Source: Gammaproteobacteria bacterium
GTDB taxonomy: Bacteria; Pseudomonadota; Gammaproteobacteria; Coxiellales; Coxiellaceae
Direction: 5' to 3'
NCBI GenBank assembly: GCA_030425685.1
Contig: JAUIAD010000015.1
Location: 1 to 64,000 of the forward strand
Length of the DNA stretch: 64,000 bases
Position numbers and translations under genes: made by a program. This document shows positions 25,533 through 36,200 of this stretch, one piece after another. A model generated the notes under the pieces. It made no database searches, was not told the origin of the DNA, and saw only the letters and a program-made list of their open reading frames with translations. How positions within the stretch are numbered: the first letter of the stretch is position 1; each line of letters starts with the position of its first letter.

Positions 25533-25937
25533 ATGGCCACTATCTATTATCACAGAATGTTCCAAGCCTCCCCCTTAGAAACGCTTAATCAACAGATTCA
25601 AGCGACTCGCTTTACGTTGAAAGATTTAAAACAGAAAATGGCTCGCGCTAAAAATGCGATTTATCGCAATCAAAATACTATTAATGAGTTAACCAAGCGC
25701 GAGTATAATAATGAAACCTTATCGCAGGAAGAGAAAGAAATCCTTTCCGCTAGCATTCAGGCCAATACTGCTATCAACAATGCACTTGAACTGAATAAAA
25801 TTCCACAAAAGCTTGATGAGAGCATTGATAAATTAAAACACTTGCTGGATGCTAAGGCTTCTCTTAAGTTTGACAAACTTTTGGCGGAAGAAGGTTTTGA
25901 CAAAACAGCGTCGGCGATAGCATCTGCGGCAGCTTAA
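25533..25937 (+). CDS. Small coiled-coil protein, unknown
   Basis: A 134-residue helical protein. Heptad-like segments LNQQIQATRFTLKDLKQKMA and LDESIDKLKHLLDAKASL flank a polar middle; the end is Ala/Ser-rich. GAGGG lies 8 nt before the ATG. No signal peptide. Follows the 776-residue unknown gene in the same direction and could be a partner or chaperone for it, which is a guess from context. Confidence 0.55.
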   Translation: MATIYYHRMFQASPLETLNQQIQATRFTLKDLKQKMARAKNAIYRNQNTINELTKREYNNETLSQEEKEILSASIQANTAINNALELNKIPQKLDESIDKLKHLLDAKASLKFDKLLAEEGFDKTASAIASAAA

Positions 25938-25962
25938 TATATGATTTCTAGTGGGTGTTGGT

Positions 25963-26004
25963 GGGCGCAGCATGATGCCTATGCCCGTTAGGGTGCGCCC
26001 CTAC
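25963..26004. repeat. Degenerate REP-like palindrome
   Basis: GGGCGCAGCATGATGCC followed by GCCCGTTAGGGTGCGCCCCTAC: a broken or recombined copy of the scattered GGGCRCAGCATGCTGYGCCC family, just before the convergent AI-2E-type permease gene. Confidence 0.55.
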
Positions 26005-26019
26005 GAGGAGTAGGATTTT

Positions 26020-27126
26020 TTATGAATTTGACACCGAGGCGTTTTCTCGCTCTTCAGGCAACCTGCTTTGCGGCCAGGCGTTAAGAATTGCATTAACCAA
26101 GGTTGCTAATGGAATAGCAAAGAACACTCCCCAAAAGCCCCAAATACCACCAAAAACCAACACCGATAAAATAATAACAATCGGGTGCAGATCCATGGTT
26201 TCTGAAAACAATAATGGAAATAATAAATTGGCATCCAAGGCAATAATCACGCTGTACGCAATAATCACATAACCAAACTGTGCTGTAAATCCCCACTGCA
26301 TCAGCGCGATAATCACCACCGGCACCGTTACAACAATAGCCCCCAAATAAGGCACAATAACGGAAATACCGACTAACGCACCAATCAGAAAAGCATACTG
26401 CATACCCAGTAAACCAAATGTAATCATTGAAGCCAGTGCAACAATAATCACTTCCACAACACGACCTCGCACATAAGCTGCAATTTTATTGTTCACTTCC
26501 AACCATACCGTTTGAATCAAACCACGATTCGTTGGCAGATAACGAGAAAACCAATCCGCAATCGTTGAACCATCTTTTAAGAAGAAAAAAACCAACAATG
26601 GCACTAACACAAAATAAACTAGCGTTTCAATAATTCCTGGAATGCTAGATAACGAATACGTTAACGCCGACTGCCCCAGTTTCACCGTTTGCTCTTTTAA
26701 GAAAACAGAGACATGCGTTAAGGGATCACCGGTAAATAGTTTTGGATAACGTTGCATCGTATGCGTTAATAAGGTCTGTAGTTTTGTAAATGACTTTGGT
26801 AACTCAGCCAACAAATTACTGGTTTGCTTCCACAACAACGGCAATAGCACGACAATAAACACCACTAACAAACCAAGAAACAGCAGAAATACCACCCAAA
26901 AAGCCAACCAACGCGGAAAGCGCAAGCGCTGCAACCATTTGACCACTGAGTTTAAAAGGTAAGCAAGGACAATACTGACAATCACCGGCATTAAAATATT
27001 GCCGAAAAACTCCAACAGCAAAAAAGTAATTAATAAGAAAAAGAATAAGCCGAGGGCTTCAGGATCAGAGAAGTTACGTCGAAACCAATTCGACACCACT
27101 TTAAACATAGAAGATTTTTTTGCCAT
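26020..27126 (-). CDS. AI-2E transporter-family (PerM-like) membrane protein
   Basis: A 368-residue protein with about eight membrane segments, paired near the N-terminus (residues 22-70), then 155-180 and a cluster at 215-340. Motifs typical of the family: P-I-V-S-I-V-L-A-Y-L-L-N, V-P-Y-L-G-A (here IVPYLGAI) and G-I-W-G-F-W-G-V-F-F-A-I-P-L-A. Members include TqsA and PerM; substrates are mostly uncertain. The next upstream gene on this strand (glycosyltransferase) ends 13 nt before its start, so they are probably co-transcribed. Confidence 0.85.
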   Translation of the reverse strand: MAKKSSMFKVVSNWFRRNFSDPEALGLFFFLLITFLLLEFFGNILMPVIVSIVLAYLLNSVVKWLQRLRFPRWLAFWVVFLLFLGLLVVFIVVLLPLLWKQTSNLLAELPKSFTKLQTLLTHTMQRYPKLFTGDPLTHVSVFLKEQTVKLGQSALTYSLSSIPGIIETLVYFVLVPLLVFFFLKDGSTIADWFSRYLPTNRGLIQTVWLEVNNKIAAYVRGRVVEVIIVALASMITFGLLGMQYAFLIGALVGISVIVPYLGAIVVTVPVVIIALMQWGFTAQFGYVIIAYSVIIALDANLLFPLLFSETMDLHPIVIILSVLVFGGIWGFWGVFFAIPLATLVNAILNAWPQSRLPEERENASVSNS

Positions 27127-27138
27127 AAAATGATTATG

Positions 27139-27963
27139 TCATGCACCCTGCATGCTAGCAAGCAAGTTATCATAGTATGCAGCTTGATCATATTTTTCAC
27201 GTTTTTTGGCTCCCTGCGTAAATAATGTTATTTTTTCTGCCATTGTCTCGAGCGCCAGCTGCCGTTGCCTTGACGTTAAATTACCCGTGCGCAACAACTT
27301 ATAAATCGCATCAATACGAAAGCGATCCATACCCCAATATTGATAAGAAAGCTGATCGCCATGACCAGCATACTTAATAATCAATGGTTCATCTAAATAC
27401 AGCACAGGATATTTTTGCGCAACACGCAGCCAGTAATCATAATCCTCACAAGCTGGCAAAGATTCATCAAACAAACCAACGGTGTCAAAAAGAGAACGAT
27501 GCAACAAGACCGTCGATGCGCCAATAAAACAACTTTGCAAACATTCCTCAAAAACAAAACCACCATACTTTTGATGTTTTCGTTTAGGGTTAACACGTCG
27601 CCCATGGCGAAACCAAATCTCATTGGTATAACAAAAAAGACTGTCTGGATTATTCTTTAACGCTTTAACCTGCTGCTCGACTTTTTCAGGCAACCACTGA
27701 TCATCCGAATCCAGAAAAGCAACCCACTCACCCGTTGCCGCCGCAATACCGCGATTTCGCGCCGCACTAACACCTCGATTTTCCTGGCTATAGATTTTTA
27801 CAAAAGGAAACTGGTCTGCAATGATTTTAACCGTATCATCGGTCGAACCATCATCAACTACAATGATTTCATTAACAGCATGCGTTTGATTAACTACCGA
27901 TTCAATGGCTCGTGTTATCAAGCCAACACGATTAACCGTAGGAATAATAGCGGAAATTTTCAT
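27139..27963 (-). CDS. Family 2 glycosyltransferase
   Basis: A 274-residue GT-A fold enzyme. N-terminal S-A-I-I-P-T-V-N-R, then I-I-V-V-D-D-G-S-T-D-D-T (nucleotide binding), A-A-R-N-R-G, and the D-x-D metal motif in F-L-D-S-D-D-Q-W near residues 88-95. The C-terminal half has C-E-D-Y-D-Y-W-L-R, the probable acceptor/catalytic ED region. No membrane helix. It transfers a sugar from a nucleotide donor, probably to a surface polysaccharide or lipid; donor and acceptor are unknown. It lies downstream of ribH on the same strand. Confidence 0.85.
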   Translation of the reverse strand: MKISAIIPTVNRVGLITRAIESVVNQTHAVNEIIVVDDGSTDDTVKIIADQFPFVKIYSQENRGVSAARNRGIAAATGEWVAFLDSDDQWLPEKVEQQVKALKNNPDSLFCYTNEIWFRHGRRVNPKRKHQKYGGFVFEECLQSCFIGASTVLLHRSLFDTVGLFDESLPACEDYDYWLRVAQKYPVLYLDEPLIIKYAGHGDQLSYQYWGMDRFRIDAIYKLLRTGNLTSRQRQLALETMAEKITLFTQGAKKREKYDQAAYYDNLLASMQGA

Positions 27964-28025
27964 GTTTCTCTCAATTTCATGTAATTTGGAAGTTGAGCTT
28001 CCAAATTACATAGATTGATGAGGCA

Positions 28026-28460
28026 CTAGCAGCTAATAGACGCCATTTCCAGCGCCGTATCCGCAGCATCATAACCTTTATGACCATGCGCCCCACCTAA
28101 ACGATCATAGGCTTGCTCCGCATTATCGGTGGTCAGCACACCAAAAATAATAGGCAGATCGCATTGCAAAGCCACCTGCTGGCAACCTAAAGCAACTTGC
28201 TGGCAAACATAATCAAAATGCGCCGTTTCGCCACGAATCACCGCGCCTAAACAAATCACCGCATCATATTCACCCGTTTGCGCAAAGCGTTGTGCGATTA
28301 AAGGGATTTCAACCGCCCCGGGAACCCATTGTATTTTAATTTGTTGTGACGTCACGCCTTTTTGCGCTAAGCGCTCCAGCGCACCCGCTAATAATTTTTC
28401 AGTCACTGGCTCATTAAAACGACTCACCACAACCGCTATTTTTATTTTTTCATTTGACAT
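28026..28460 (-). CDS. ribH: 6,7-dimethyl-8-ribityllumazine synthase
   Basis: Condenses 5-amino-6-ribitylamino-uracil with 3,4-dihydroxybutanone 4-phosphate. Visible: V-V-V-S-R-F-N-E near the N-terminus, W-V-P-G-A-V-E-I-P substrate loop, [14 protein letters not shown] with the catalytic His, F-G-V-L-T-T and G-x-K-G. I start at ATG 28460 (144 residues) with GAGG somewhat far upstream; ATG 28484, whose start overlaps the ribBA stop, gives 8 more residues and is possible through translational coupling. Third gene of the riboswitch-controlled ribE-ribBA-ribH unit. Confidence 0.94.
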   Translation of the reverse strand: MSNEKIKIAVVVSRFNEPVTEKLLAGALERLAQKGVTSQQIKIQWVPGAVEIPLIAQRFAQTGEYDAVICLGAVIRGETAHFDYVCQQVALGCQQVALQCDLPIIFGVLTTDNAEQAYDRLGGAHGHKGYDAADTALEMASISC

Positions 28461-28476
28461 AAAAATTACAACCTCG

Positions 28477-29697
28477 TTAAACATCCGCCAAAGACAAGCG
28501 ATGCCCCATCTTTTTCTGTTTTGTTTTTAAATAATCAATATTATGCTTTGTCGGCACGGTTTCCAACGGAACACGCTCAACCACATTAACATCACAAGAT
28601 TCCATTGCCGTCACCTTGTCAGGATTATTCGTTAGTAAACGAATAGAATGAATACCTAACTGCTTAATTACAGCAGCCGCAAAGGTATAATCACGCTCAT
28701 CGGCACCAAAGCCTAAAGCATGATTGGCTTCAACCGTATCCATCCCTTGATCCTGCAATGCATAGGCTTTAATTTTATTGGCTAACCCAATACCGCGCCC
28801 TTCTTGTCGCAAATACAATAAAACGCCGCCTTCTTTAGCCATCATATCCAAAGCATTTTCTAACTGGCTGCCACAATCACAACGCAAGGAACCAAAAACA
28901 TCACCGGTCAAACACTCTGAGTGCAAACGCAGCAAGCTAGGTGACTGTTTTGAAAACTTATCAGCAATTAAAACTACACACTCCATATTGTCGACTACAT
29001 TACGGAAGGTTTTAATTTCAAAATCACCGTGTTGCTTGATCGGCAAACGAGAAGAAGACACTTCCTCAACACTATTTTCTTTCTGCAAACGATAATGAAT
29101 AATATCCTGCACACTAATGATCTTTAAATCATATTGCTGCGAAAACTTCTGCAAATCATGCAAACGTGCCATGGTGCCATCATCATTCATAATTTCACAA
29201 ATAACTGCTGCCCCTTTTAAACCAGCCAATTTTGCTAAATCAACACTTCCTTCAGTATGTCCTTGACGATCAAGCACGCCATTATCACGGGCTTTTAAAG
29301 GAAATACATGCCCAGGTTTAATAATATCGCTCGGTCCACTTTGTGGATCAACGGCTGTTTTAATTGTTAACGCGCGGTCATGCGCTGAAATACCCGTTGA
29401 AATACCCACTGCTGCTTCGATCGATACACCAAAAGCAGTTTGCCGCGGCGTTTGATTACGTTCTACCATCATAGGAATATCTAAACGCTCAAAATCCGCT
29501 TTTGTCATCGACAAACAAATTAAGCCGCGCGCAAAACGAGTCATAAAATTAATGGCCTCAGCAGTAATATGCTCAGCAGCCATCACCAAATCACCCTCAT
29601 TTTCACGATCTTCGTCATCAACTACAATGACCATTTTTCCATTACGAATATCTGCTAAAGCAGCATCCACTTTACTGATTACACTATTGTCTTGCAT
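28477..29697 (-). CDS. ribBA: Bifunctional 3,4-dihydroxybutanone 4-phosphate synthase / GTP cyclohydrolase II
   Basis: About 406 residues. RibB domain (1-200): [10 protein letters not shown] and the G-H-x-F-P-L...R-x-G-H-T-E region. RibA domain (about 208-406): zinc ligands in [27 protein letters not shown], and the Thr/Asn-rich L-L-T-N-N-P-D-K. All key RibA residues appear intact, so both activities are likely. Start at ATG 29697 has GGAG 7 nt upstream; ATG 29703 would leave no spacing. The start overlaps the ribE stop, consistent with coupling. Confidence 0.95.
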   Translation of the reverse strand: MQDNSVISKVDAALADIRNGKMVIVVDDEDRENEGDLVMAAEHITAEAINFMTRFARGLICLSMTKADFERLDIPMMVERNQTPRQTAFGVSIEAAVGISTGISAHDRALTIKTAVDPQSGPSDIIKPGHVFPLKARDNGVLDRQGHTEGSVDLAKLAGLKGAAVICEIMNDDGTMARLHDLQKFSQQYDLKIISVQDIIHYRLQKENSVEEVSSSRLPIKQHGDFEIKTFRNVVDNMECVVLIADKFSKQSPSLLRLHSECLTGDVFGSLRCDCGSQLENALDMMAKEGGVLLYLRQEGRGIGLANKIKAYALQDQGMDTVEANHALGFGADERDYTFAAAVIKQLGIHSIRLLTNNPDKVTAMESCDVNVVERVPLETVPTKHNIDYLKTKQKKMGHRLSLADV

Positions 29698-30283
29698 TGA
29701 CATTCTCCAACTGCACAGCCACTAATTTTGCCATCAAATCAAATTCAAGATTCACAAGAGATCCTACTGACAATGTTTTTAAATTGGTTCGTTCTAACGT
29801 ATGCGGGATTAACATCAATACAAAGCCGTCATCGATTAATGCATTGATGGTTAAGCTGACGCCATTAACGGTAATACTGCCTTTTTTGCTTAAATATTTT
29901 TGATACTGCGCTGACACGCCAACAATCTCAATGTCACAAAAATCATCTTGCTGATTTATTTTTTTAACATCGGCAACTTGATCAACATGACCAGCAACAA
30001 AATGCCCGCCCATACGATCCATCGGCCGCAACGCGCGTTCTAGATTAATATGTTGATGCTTTTTAAATTGCTTAGCCGTAGTGACGGCCAAAGTTTCCAT
30101 TGATAATTCCACCGAAAAAGTGGCATTTTCAATTTTTGTGACCGTTAAACAAATCCCATCAACAGCAATACTTTCGCCAAGTTGTAAATCAACAAAGTCA
30201 GATTGAATAAGCAGAGCAATACCTGTGTCTAAAGGCACTATATCCAGGATAGTGCCACAATGATCGACAATACCAGTAAACAT
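29684..30283 (-). CDS. ribE: Riboflavin synthase alpha chain
   Basis: A 199-residue protein made of two lumazine-binding beta-barrels. M-F-T-G-I-V at the start, G-E-S-I-A-V-D-G-I-C-L-T-V in the first barrel and G-S-I-T-V-N-G-V-S-L-T-I in the second, plus G-G-H-F-V-A-G-H-V-D. It dismutates two molecules of dimethylribityllumazine into riboflavin and the pyrimidine substrate, last step of the pathway. First gene behind the FMN riboswitch. Confidence 0.95.
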   Translation of the reverse strand: MFTGIVDHCGTILDIVPLDTGIALLIQSDFVDLQLGESIAVDGICLTVTKIENATFSVELSMETLAVTTAKQFKKHQHINLERALRPMDRMGGHFVAGHVDQVADVKKINQQDDFCDIEIVGVSAQYQKYLSKKGSITVNGVSLTINALIDDGFVLMLIPHTLERTNLKTLSVGSLVNLEFDLMAKLVAVQLENVNARQ

Positions 30284-30370
30284 ACGATATCCACACCAAT
30301 TTGTAGTTTGCTATACAAAACTAATTGTTAAAACAATAAGGGGGATATAATAGAAAGGACTATAGATCCA

Positions 30371-30510
30371 CCTTCTCCCATCCGGACTATAACCGTCGGC
30401 TCTGGAATACACACCAGATCTGCTGACCCTCACTCAGGAGGCGCTCGCGGGCTGATTTGTCGTCGGACAAAATTACCGCCGGTGGGGAATTACACCCCGC
30501 CCTGAAGACA
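30371..30510 (-). promoter_or_regulatory. FMN riboswitch (RFN element)
   Basis: On the minus strand, upstream of ribE: AGGGCGGGGTGTAATTCCCC, ACCGGCGGT, GCCCGCGAGCGC, GGTCAGCAGATCTGGTG, CCGACGGTTATAGTCCGGATGGGAGAA, in the order and spacing of the six-stem RFN aptamer. It would lower ribE-ribBA-ribH expression when FMN is plentiful. About 85 nt remain between aptamer and ribE start for the expression platform; I could not tell termination from ribosome-binding-site masking. Confidence 0.95.
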
Positions 30511-30574
30511 ATAAAAAAATAACAAGACCACCGAACAATGTCAATTTTAACAAATTATACATGGCTCGGTTTGA

Positions 30575-30685
30575 GCGTAAATGGAAGGGACTTATTGGAG
30601 CGGCGCTAAAAAACAGGATGTTTTTTTGCAGCCCCCATGAATGGGTTAACGGCGGGTCGCGGAAATAAGTCCCTTCCATTTACGC
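30575..30685. mobile_element. MITE-like element with perfect 22-bp terminal inverted repeats
   Basis: GCGTAAATGGAAGGGACTTA plus TT at 30575-30596 is exactly repeated in inverted orientation at 30664-30685, with a 67-bp non-coding centre. Size (111 bp) and perfect ends suit a miniature inverted-repeat element or a long transcribed hairpin. No clear target-site duplication beside it. It lies between the lipoprotein terminator and the FMN riboswitch. No second copy noticed in this window. Confidence 0.6.
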
Positions 30686-30774
30686 GTACCAAAGGCAGTT
30701 TATCTCCGACACATATGATCGACGAAGCACATAACTTTTCCAACCCATTGCCCAATAAGAAAAAATGCTAAAAA

Positions 30775-30817
30775 AAAGCCCGAGGCCAGCTTCGTTAAAA
30801 GCCACACCTCGAGCTAA
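30775..30817 (-). terminator. Intrinsic terminator of the small lipoprotein gene
   Basis: On the minus strand GCTCGAGGT...GGCCTCGGGC with inner GGCTTTTAACGAAGC pairing, followed by a run of eight Ts. It starts about 25 nt after the lipoprotein stop and separates ribD and the lipoprotein gene from the ribE unit. Confidence 0.75.
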
Positions 30818-30841
30818 TACTGCGCAGTATAGAGTAAACTC

Positions 30842-31069
30842 TTAGCTACCGCTGCTATCTGTACTGCTACTGCTTGGAGCGCTTGAATCTTGTTTAGCGC
30901 CACCGGCTGGAGCCATTTTGCTTTTATCTTGCATAGAAGAGCCATTTTTTGCTGGAGTGGCACTACTGCTGCTTTGTCCTTGATCATCACCGCCACCACA
31001 TGCAGTTAAACCTACTGTGAAAGCACCTATTAAACCAGCCAACATTAGCATTCGGCATACTTTTTTCAT
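30842..31069 (-). CDS. Small Ser-rich lipoprotein
   Basis: A 75-residue protein with a lipoprotein signal peptide: basic start, hydrophobic core, lipobox L-T-A-C with the lipidated Cys at 24. The remaining 51 residues are Gly, Ser, Asp and Lys with no fold-forming pattern (CGGGDDQGQSSSS). Likely an outer-membrane tethered, disordered peptide. Function unknown. It has its own strong terminator. Confidence 0.65.
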   Translation of the reverse strand: MKKVCRMLMLAGLIGAFTVGLTACGGGDDQGQSSSSATPAKNGSSMQDKSKMAPAGGAKQDSSAPSSSSTDSSGS

Positions 31070-31235
31070 TTTACTTTCTCCTTCTTAGTCCCTTAAATTT
31101 TAATTCTAGAGCATGAGAGCATAACAGTAAAGAAATAAACCAATTTTAAATCAATTAGTTACATTTCAATCTCCTTACCAACACCCTAATGCTTTAGCAT
31201 CCTAGGTTAAACCGCTTTGTTCATGACATTATAGT

Positions 31236-32351
31236 CTAAACATTAAGCAATATCTCACAAACTCGGTCATTCCCAAGCTGGCGCCACTGAGCTTCTTTTC
31301 CCGCTGTAAAAAAGTCGATCTCTTTTTTAAAACCAGGATAAGCAAGGCTCCCCAAATTTTTGGGCGCGATGTAAATATAGACCCGTTGCAACAGATTTGC
31401 CTTATAAAACGATAAAAAACATTTGGCACCGGCTTCTATCCAGAGATCTTGTACGCCATCTTCGGCAATGCTGTCTAAAACAGATGCAAGATTAACGCCT
31501 GAAGACGAAGCAGGAACATAACGACAAAGCAAGTTTTGCTTTTTATTTTTAGCTTGTTGCTGCAAACACTTTAATCGTTCAGTATCGGCACTATCTGTAT
31601 AAAATATTACTAGCTTTTTGGCGGTTGAAAATAATTTCGCATCCGGGGGCATTCGCAGCGAACTGTCCAACATATAAACTGTTTTTTTGATGCATTGCTC
31701 ACCTTGGCGAACATTCATCTGCGGATTATCGTGAATAACCGTTGTCGCCGTCGTTAGAATAGCATCGCTACGCATACGACACTGGTGCGTGAATGCCTTG
31801 CACTCTGGCCCCGTAATCGTCACCGGCTTCCCTTCTGGGCCTGCTATCATACCATCGGCACTTAAGGCAATTTTAGCGGTTACAAAGGGTCTTTTTTTTA
31901 AGGTCCAATATTGATAAGGCGCGTAAAAATCGTTAATTTCAGGCAGCATCATATGCTGACACTCAATCTCAGCATCACGCAATTGTTGCGCCCCTTTGCC
32001 AGCAACCGCCGGATTGGGATCAGCAAAACCGTAATACACCTTTTGAACTCCCGCAGCAATAATACGCTCGACACAAGGCGGTGTTCGTCCATAATGACAA
32101 CATGGCTCTAAGGTTACATAGAGAGTTGCATCGGCAAGCTTTCCATCCAAACCATGCAGGGCAACCACCTCCGCATGAGGATGACCTGGAGCAAAATGAA
32201 AACCCTCGCCAATAATCTTACCATCACGAACAACGATAGCACCTACAGCGGGATTTGGCGCACAAAAGCCTCGTCTTATAGACGCTAACGCTAATGCTTT
32301 CAACATATAATTATCGATTTGACCATCCCCAACAAATACATAATAATTCAC
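31236..32351 (-). CDS. ribD: Riboflavin biosynthesis deaminase/reductase RibD
   Basis: A 371-residue bifunctional enzyme (E. coli RibD 367) for the second and third steps of riboflavin synthesis. Deaminase domain: zinc motif P-H-A-E-V with P-C-C-H-Y-G-R-T-P-P-C. Reductase domain from about residue 150: V-T-A-K-I-A-L-S-A-D-G-M-I-A and, later, D-L-W-I-E-A-G-A. Starts with GTG at 32351; the first internal ATG would cut into the conserved N-terminus. It is apart from the other rib genes and does not carry the riboswitch seen upstream of ribE. Confidence 0.93.
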   Translation of the reverse strand: MNYYVFVGDGQIDNYMLKALALASIRRGFCAPNPAVGAIVVRDGKIIGEGFHFAPGHPHAEVVALHGLDGKLADATLYVTLEPCCHYGRTPPCVERIIAAGVQKVYYGFADPNPAVAGKGAQQLRDAEIECQHMMLPEINDFYAPYQYWTLKKRPFVTAKIALSADGMIAGPEGKPVTITGPECKAFTHQCRMRSDAILTTATTVIHDNPQMNVRQGEQCIKKTVYMLDSSLRMPPDAKLFSTAKKLVIFYTDSADTERLKCLQQQAKNKKQNLLCRYVPASSSGVNLASVLDSIAEDGVQDLWIEAGAKCFLSFYKANLLQRVYIYIAPKNLGSLAYPGFKKEIDFFTAGKEAQWRQLGNDRVCEILLNV

Positions 32352-32387
32352 GCCATCAAAGTGTAACCAAATAACTGAAGAAAGAAC

Positions 32388-33077
32388 ATGCTAAAGAGCG
32401 AACAAGACCAACTGATTGAAAAACATGGCAGCGAAACCTTAATTGACGTTTTAGGCCCCTACGTCACTGACAATCGCAAGGAGCGTATTAACACCGTCTT
32501 AAACGGCCGTTTGCGCACCATCCAGCTGGCTATGGAAGCGCCATCTGATCTCCATAATGCACTTGCCGCCGTGCGCTCCAGTGAAGCTTTAGGTATATCA
32601 ACCGTGCATATCATCTGCCCTGAGGGTGATGCCACGGCCGAAAGAACCATTACCCAAGGCGCTATCTATTGGGTTGATGTAATTTATCACGACTCGCTCG
32701 ACGATTTTTTAAGCGTTATAAAAAAAGAAGGGTTCTTGCTTGCCGGCGGTGCCGTCACGGCAACCGAGGGCCTATCGAGCGTTGCCATTGAAAAACCCCT
32801 ATGCATCATTCTTGGTAACGAACAACGCGGCCTAACGCAAGCTGCCCAAGATGCTTGTGACATTCATTACAAAATCCCCATGTACGGTATGACCGAGAGT
32901 TTTAATTTATCGGTTTCTGCCGCTATCAGTTTATACGATACGACCAATCGCAAACGAGCCGCCTTACAAAATGATAGCGATTTAAATGTTGCGCAGCGCC
33001 AGCAATTGCAAGCGCGTTATTATCTTAACAGTCTCGCACCACGTTTAATTACCGGTTTACTTAACAGAAAAACATAA
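32388..33077 (+). CDS. trmH: tRNA (guanosine-18-2'-O)-methyltransferase
   Basis: A 229-residue SPOUT methyltransferase, same length as E. coli TrmH. N-terminal R-K-E-R-I-N-T-V-L-N-G-R and N-x-x-A-x-x-R-S region, then the trefoil-knot motifs I-L-G-N-E-Q-R-G-L-T and I-P-M-Y-G-M-T-E-S-F-N-L-S-V-S-A-A. It methylates G18 in the D-loop of tRNAs using SAM. Divergent from ribD with 36 bp between starts. Confidence 0.92.
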   Translation: MLKSEQDQLIEKHGSETLIDVLGPYVTDNRKERINTVLNGRLRTIQLAMEAPSDLHNALAAVRSSEALGISTVHIICPEGDATAERTITQGAIYWVDVIYHDSLDDFLSVIKKEGFLLAGGAVTATEGLSSVAIEKPLCIILGNEQRGLTQAAQDACDIHYKIPMYGMTESFNLSVSAAISLYDTTNRKRAALQNDSDLNVAQRQQLQARYYLNSLAPRLITGLLNRKT

Positions 33078-33106
33078 TCATAAATGGTGGTGCCGCGGAG
33101 GTTTGC

Positions 33107-33126
33107 GGGCGCAGCATGCTGCGCCC
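33107..33126. repeat. REP-like palindrome GGGCGCAGCATGCTGCGCCC
   Basis: Perfect 20-nt palindrome in the context GGTGCCGCGGAGGTTTGC-palindrome-GTTTGGGTG, the same context as the pair at 42393-42479. It lies between trmH and a convergent gene. Confidence 0.8.
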
Positions 33127-33244
33127 GTTTGGGTGTGAATAGCTGTAGATATCCGTGCCACGGAGGAAATTTTCTCTGCCATCATAATAGCTTCTTCTAT
33201 TTAGATTAGATTAGCTTATCCTTAAATAAACATCACGAGGATAT

Positions 33245-36200
33245 TTAAGCTTGATAAGTTGTACACGGGATTTCTTGTTTCACTTCAAAACTTATCTCGC
33301 CAAGATTCTTAAAAAACTTAAACGTATGGTAGGGCTTTGGCGGATTGCGACTGGTTAAAATTTTCCGCCATTCCTTATCTGATATTTGCAAAAGTTTTCT
33401 AGCTTTCTCAAAATGACACTCACCGGCAAGATATGACTCTGAGGGACCAGCTTTAAAACGCAATGCCCACGAACGATGTGAAGAAATGCGCGCAGCAAAG
33501 CCTACCGCTTGTTTTAATAAAACCTCATCAGCTTTAAGTGAACCTCCTAATTTTGACATAAATATTTTTTTTGCTGCCGCGGAGGTTGTAGCGATCGCTT
33601 TTTCCAACCCTGTTACTATTTCATGTTTTATCTCTTCTAAATGAAGCTCATTTAACCTATCTCCTATAACTCGCTTTAGAATTGGATGTTGCACAAAATT
33701 ATTTAATTGCTCAATATCTACTTTTTGTAATTTTTGTAAAATCATGGAGAATGTTGCTTGATCTTCGCCAACTCCATTTTCAGCAATATGCTTAGCAATA
33801 TCTAACGTATAATCTCGCCCTATTTTTTCGAGTTGCCGCGTAAAGATATCTTTATTGATACCCCTATAGAGTTCGCCGTTAAAATTACTCGCCAATACCC
33901 TTATCTTTAATAAATCAACTAAACAAGTTACTAAGCTTCTTCGCAGAACCCCCTCCTTTAAGGGTAACAACAGATCAACCACTTGAAGATAATATTTTTT
34001 TTTAAGGTAAGATCGCAAATTGCTAATGTTCGCACTAAGCTGCAGAATTAAATATCGATCGCCAATACATTGCCTAACTGCTTTATAATTCTTAAATAAT
34101 AAATTATATGCATCTATAAGATCATCTCTATTTTGCTTGTACGTTCCATCAAATATAGAAAGCAGCAACCTTTCTTCTAACCGTTTAGCCACTTCTTTAA
34201 CTTCATCAAAAAATAAATGATATAAAACCTCTCGCCAATCATCATCACAACACTTATCATAAATTTTTACTAAGCTAGTTATACTTAAGTGCTCCAACAA
34301 CCTTTCTAACAAATATTTATCTCTGATATTCACTAACCCCATATCAAAAAGAGTTTCAGCAATATCAAAACAGTCAGGCTGAGATAATCTTGATAGCAAC
34401 CTATCTATCTCTAAAAGAGTTCCCGGCATTGATATATATTGCCAAGCAGGAACATTGTTTGCTATCAGTCTTTGCTTTAGAAGAATAGGCAAAAGGTCAA
34501 GACAATACGAAAAATCATTATTTTGATAAAGTGATAGAACTTTATCTATAGTTTCAAGCTTACCAAACATCTTTACATGCATGAAAAGCTTTGTCAGGAA
34601 CTCTTCAACTTGATATTGATCAAACTCATCAGCGGGTATTACAAAAGAGCCTTGCGTGCAACTAGCACGACTTTTATTAATTAAGTTAACGACCCCATAT
34701 GCGATCACATGCAATTCTTTTGGGTCTACATCATCTTTAATATATGAGGACAGATATAAAACCAGCTCTAGAGCTAATTCTACCGCCCCCACACGATTAC
34801 ATAAAATACTAAAATATCTTCTATCAGGAAGCGTACAGAAAATTGTTACAAACTCCCTCTTCTCTCTATTATTACTTAATCTATTAAGATTGCTTAGAAT
34901 AACCAGCAACATGCTTTTACTACCAGGGGTATTATATTTTTCAGCATATTCTTTTAATAGGGTTAATAAGGGGTTTTCGTTACTTCCTTCGATCTCCTTC
35001 AGCAATATATAAAACTTTTTCTTCTGCAAAATTGGCACTATCTCAACCCTATTGTGCTGCAATGAAAATTCTATGATATCCTGACCATAATCATTTTTTT
35101 TCTCCAACAACTGCTTTAAACCAGCATCATCCCCTTTGCATTCAGCAAGAATACGCTCAACCGTACCTGTATCACCCAACTTAACCGCTTGAAAAATATT
35201 TGCTGGGTAAACAAAACATTCCGCCTCATAGCAAGCATCTAAGCATGCTTCTGGGTTCGTATTGCATTTAACAAAAGGCTCTTGTTGATAATCTTGACTG
35301 TCAACACCATATTCAGAATAACAAATCATATTGCCTGTTAGTTGCAATGACTTTAGTGCTAGCTGTTGCAATTTACCCAGCGCTTTTACTTGCTGTATCG
35401 ATTGATTAACTACAACATAAGCACTACTGTCTACACCAACAGCTTCACCATACACCTGCAAATTGCTTTTATATTTATGCTGGTCATAACAACGTGATAA
35501 ATCTAATTTATGTGATAGATCTATAATATGGTTGATATAGATTTTTTCTTGCCTTTGCGCTGCTGTACCTTTTGCTTTAATTCTATAATCTGGATCACCC
35601 ATGTATTTTAAAACTTCTGCATAGAATGCAATACTTTCACTGCTATAGCGCAGCTGTTCTGCTAAAAAATCTGTTAAATTTTTAACTGAGGCCTTTTGAT
35701 AACGCAAAAACAAAGCTTTATTTTCTAAAAATGCAACCTCACACTCCCTTCCCGTTTTTGAAAATACCAGCAGAATTTTTATTATCTTAATATCTTTATG
35801 GTGCAGATTCTCACAATAATCTCTAAAAGCTGGCTCTTTTGCATGGTTCTTAAAATACTCAATCACACGATCTAAATAAGAGACAACACGCAAATGATGC
35901 GCAAGCGCATGGTTAGGCCTGTTAATTCCATATCTCTTAAAATGCGCTCCATTTACATAGGCTCTAAAAAGAATTTTATAGGCCGTATCAATAGCTAGGT
36001 CAAGCGCATAGTTATCAAACACCTCCACCGCCAAACCATAGACCACCTCTGCAATATAACGTTTTTCTTTTTCGTCATAATCCTTAATCCATAATGCTGA
36101 GGGAATTAATGGAACTTCTTTCTCTTCTGCAAATGTTGTAATACTTGCTATTGAACCCTGATTGCTGTTAACAATAACAATTTCACTCTCACTTTTACAA

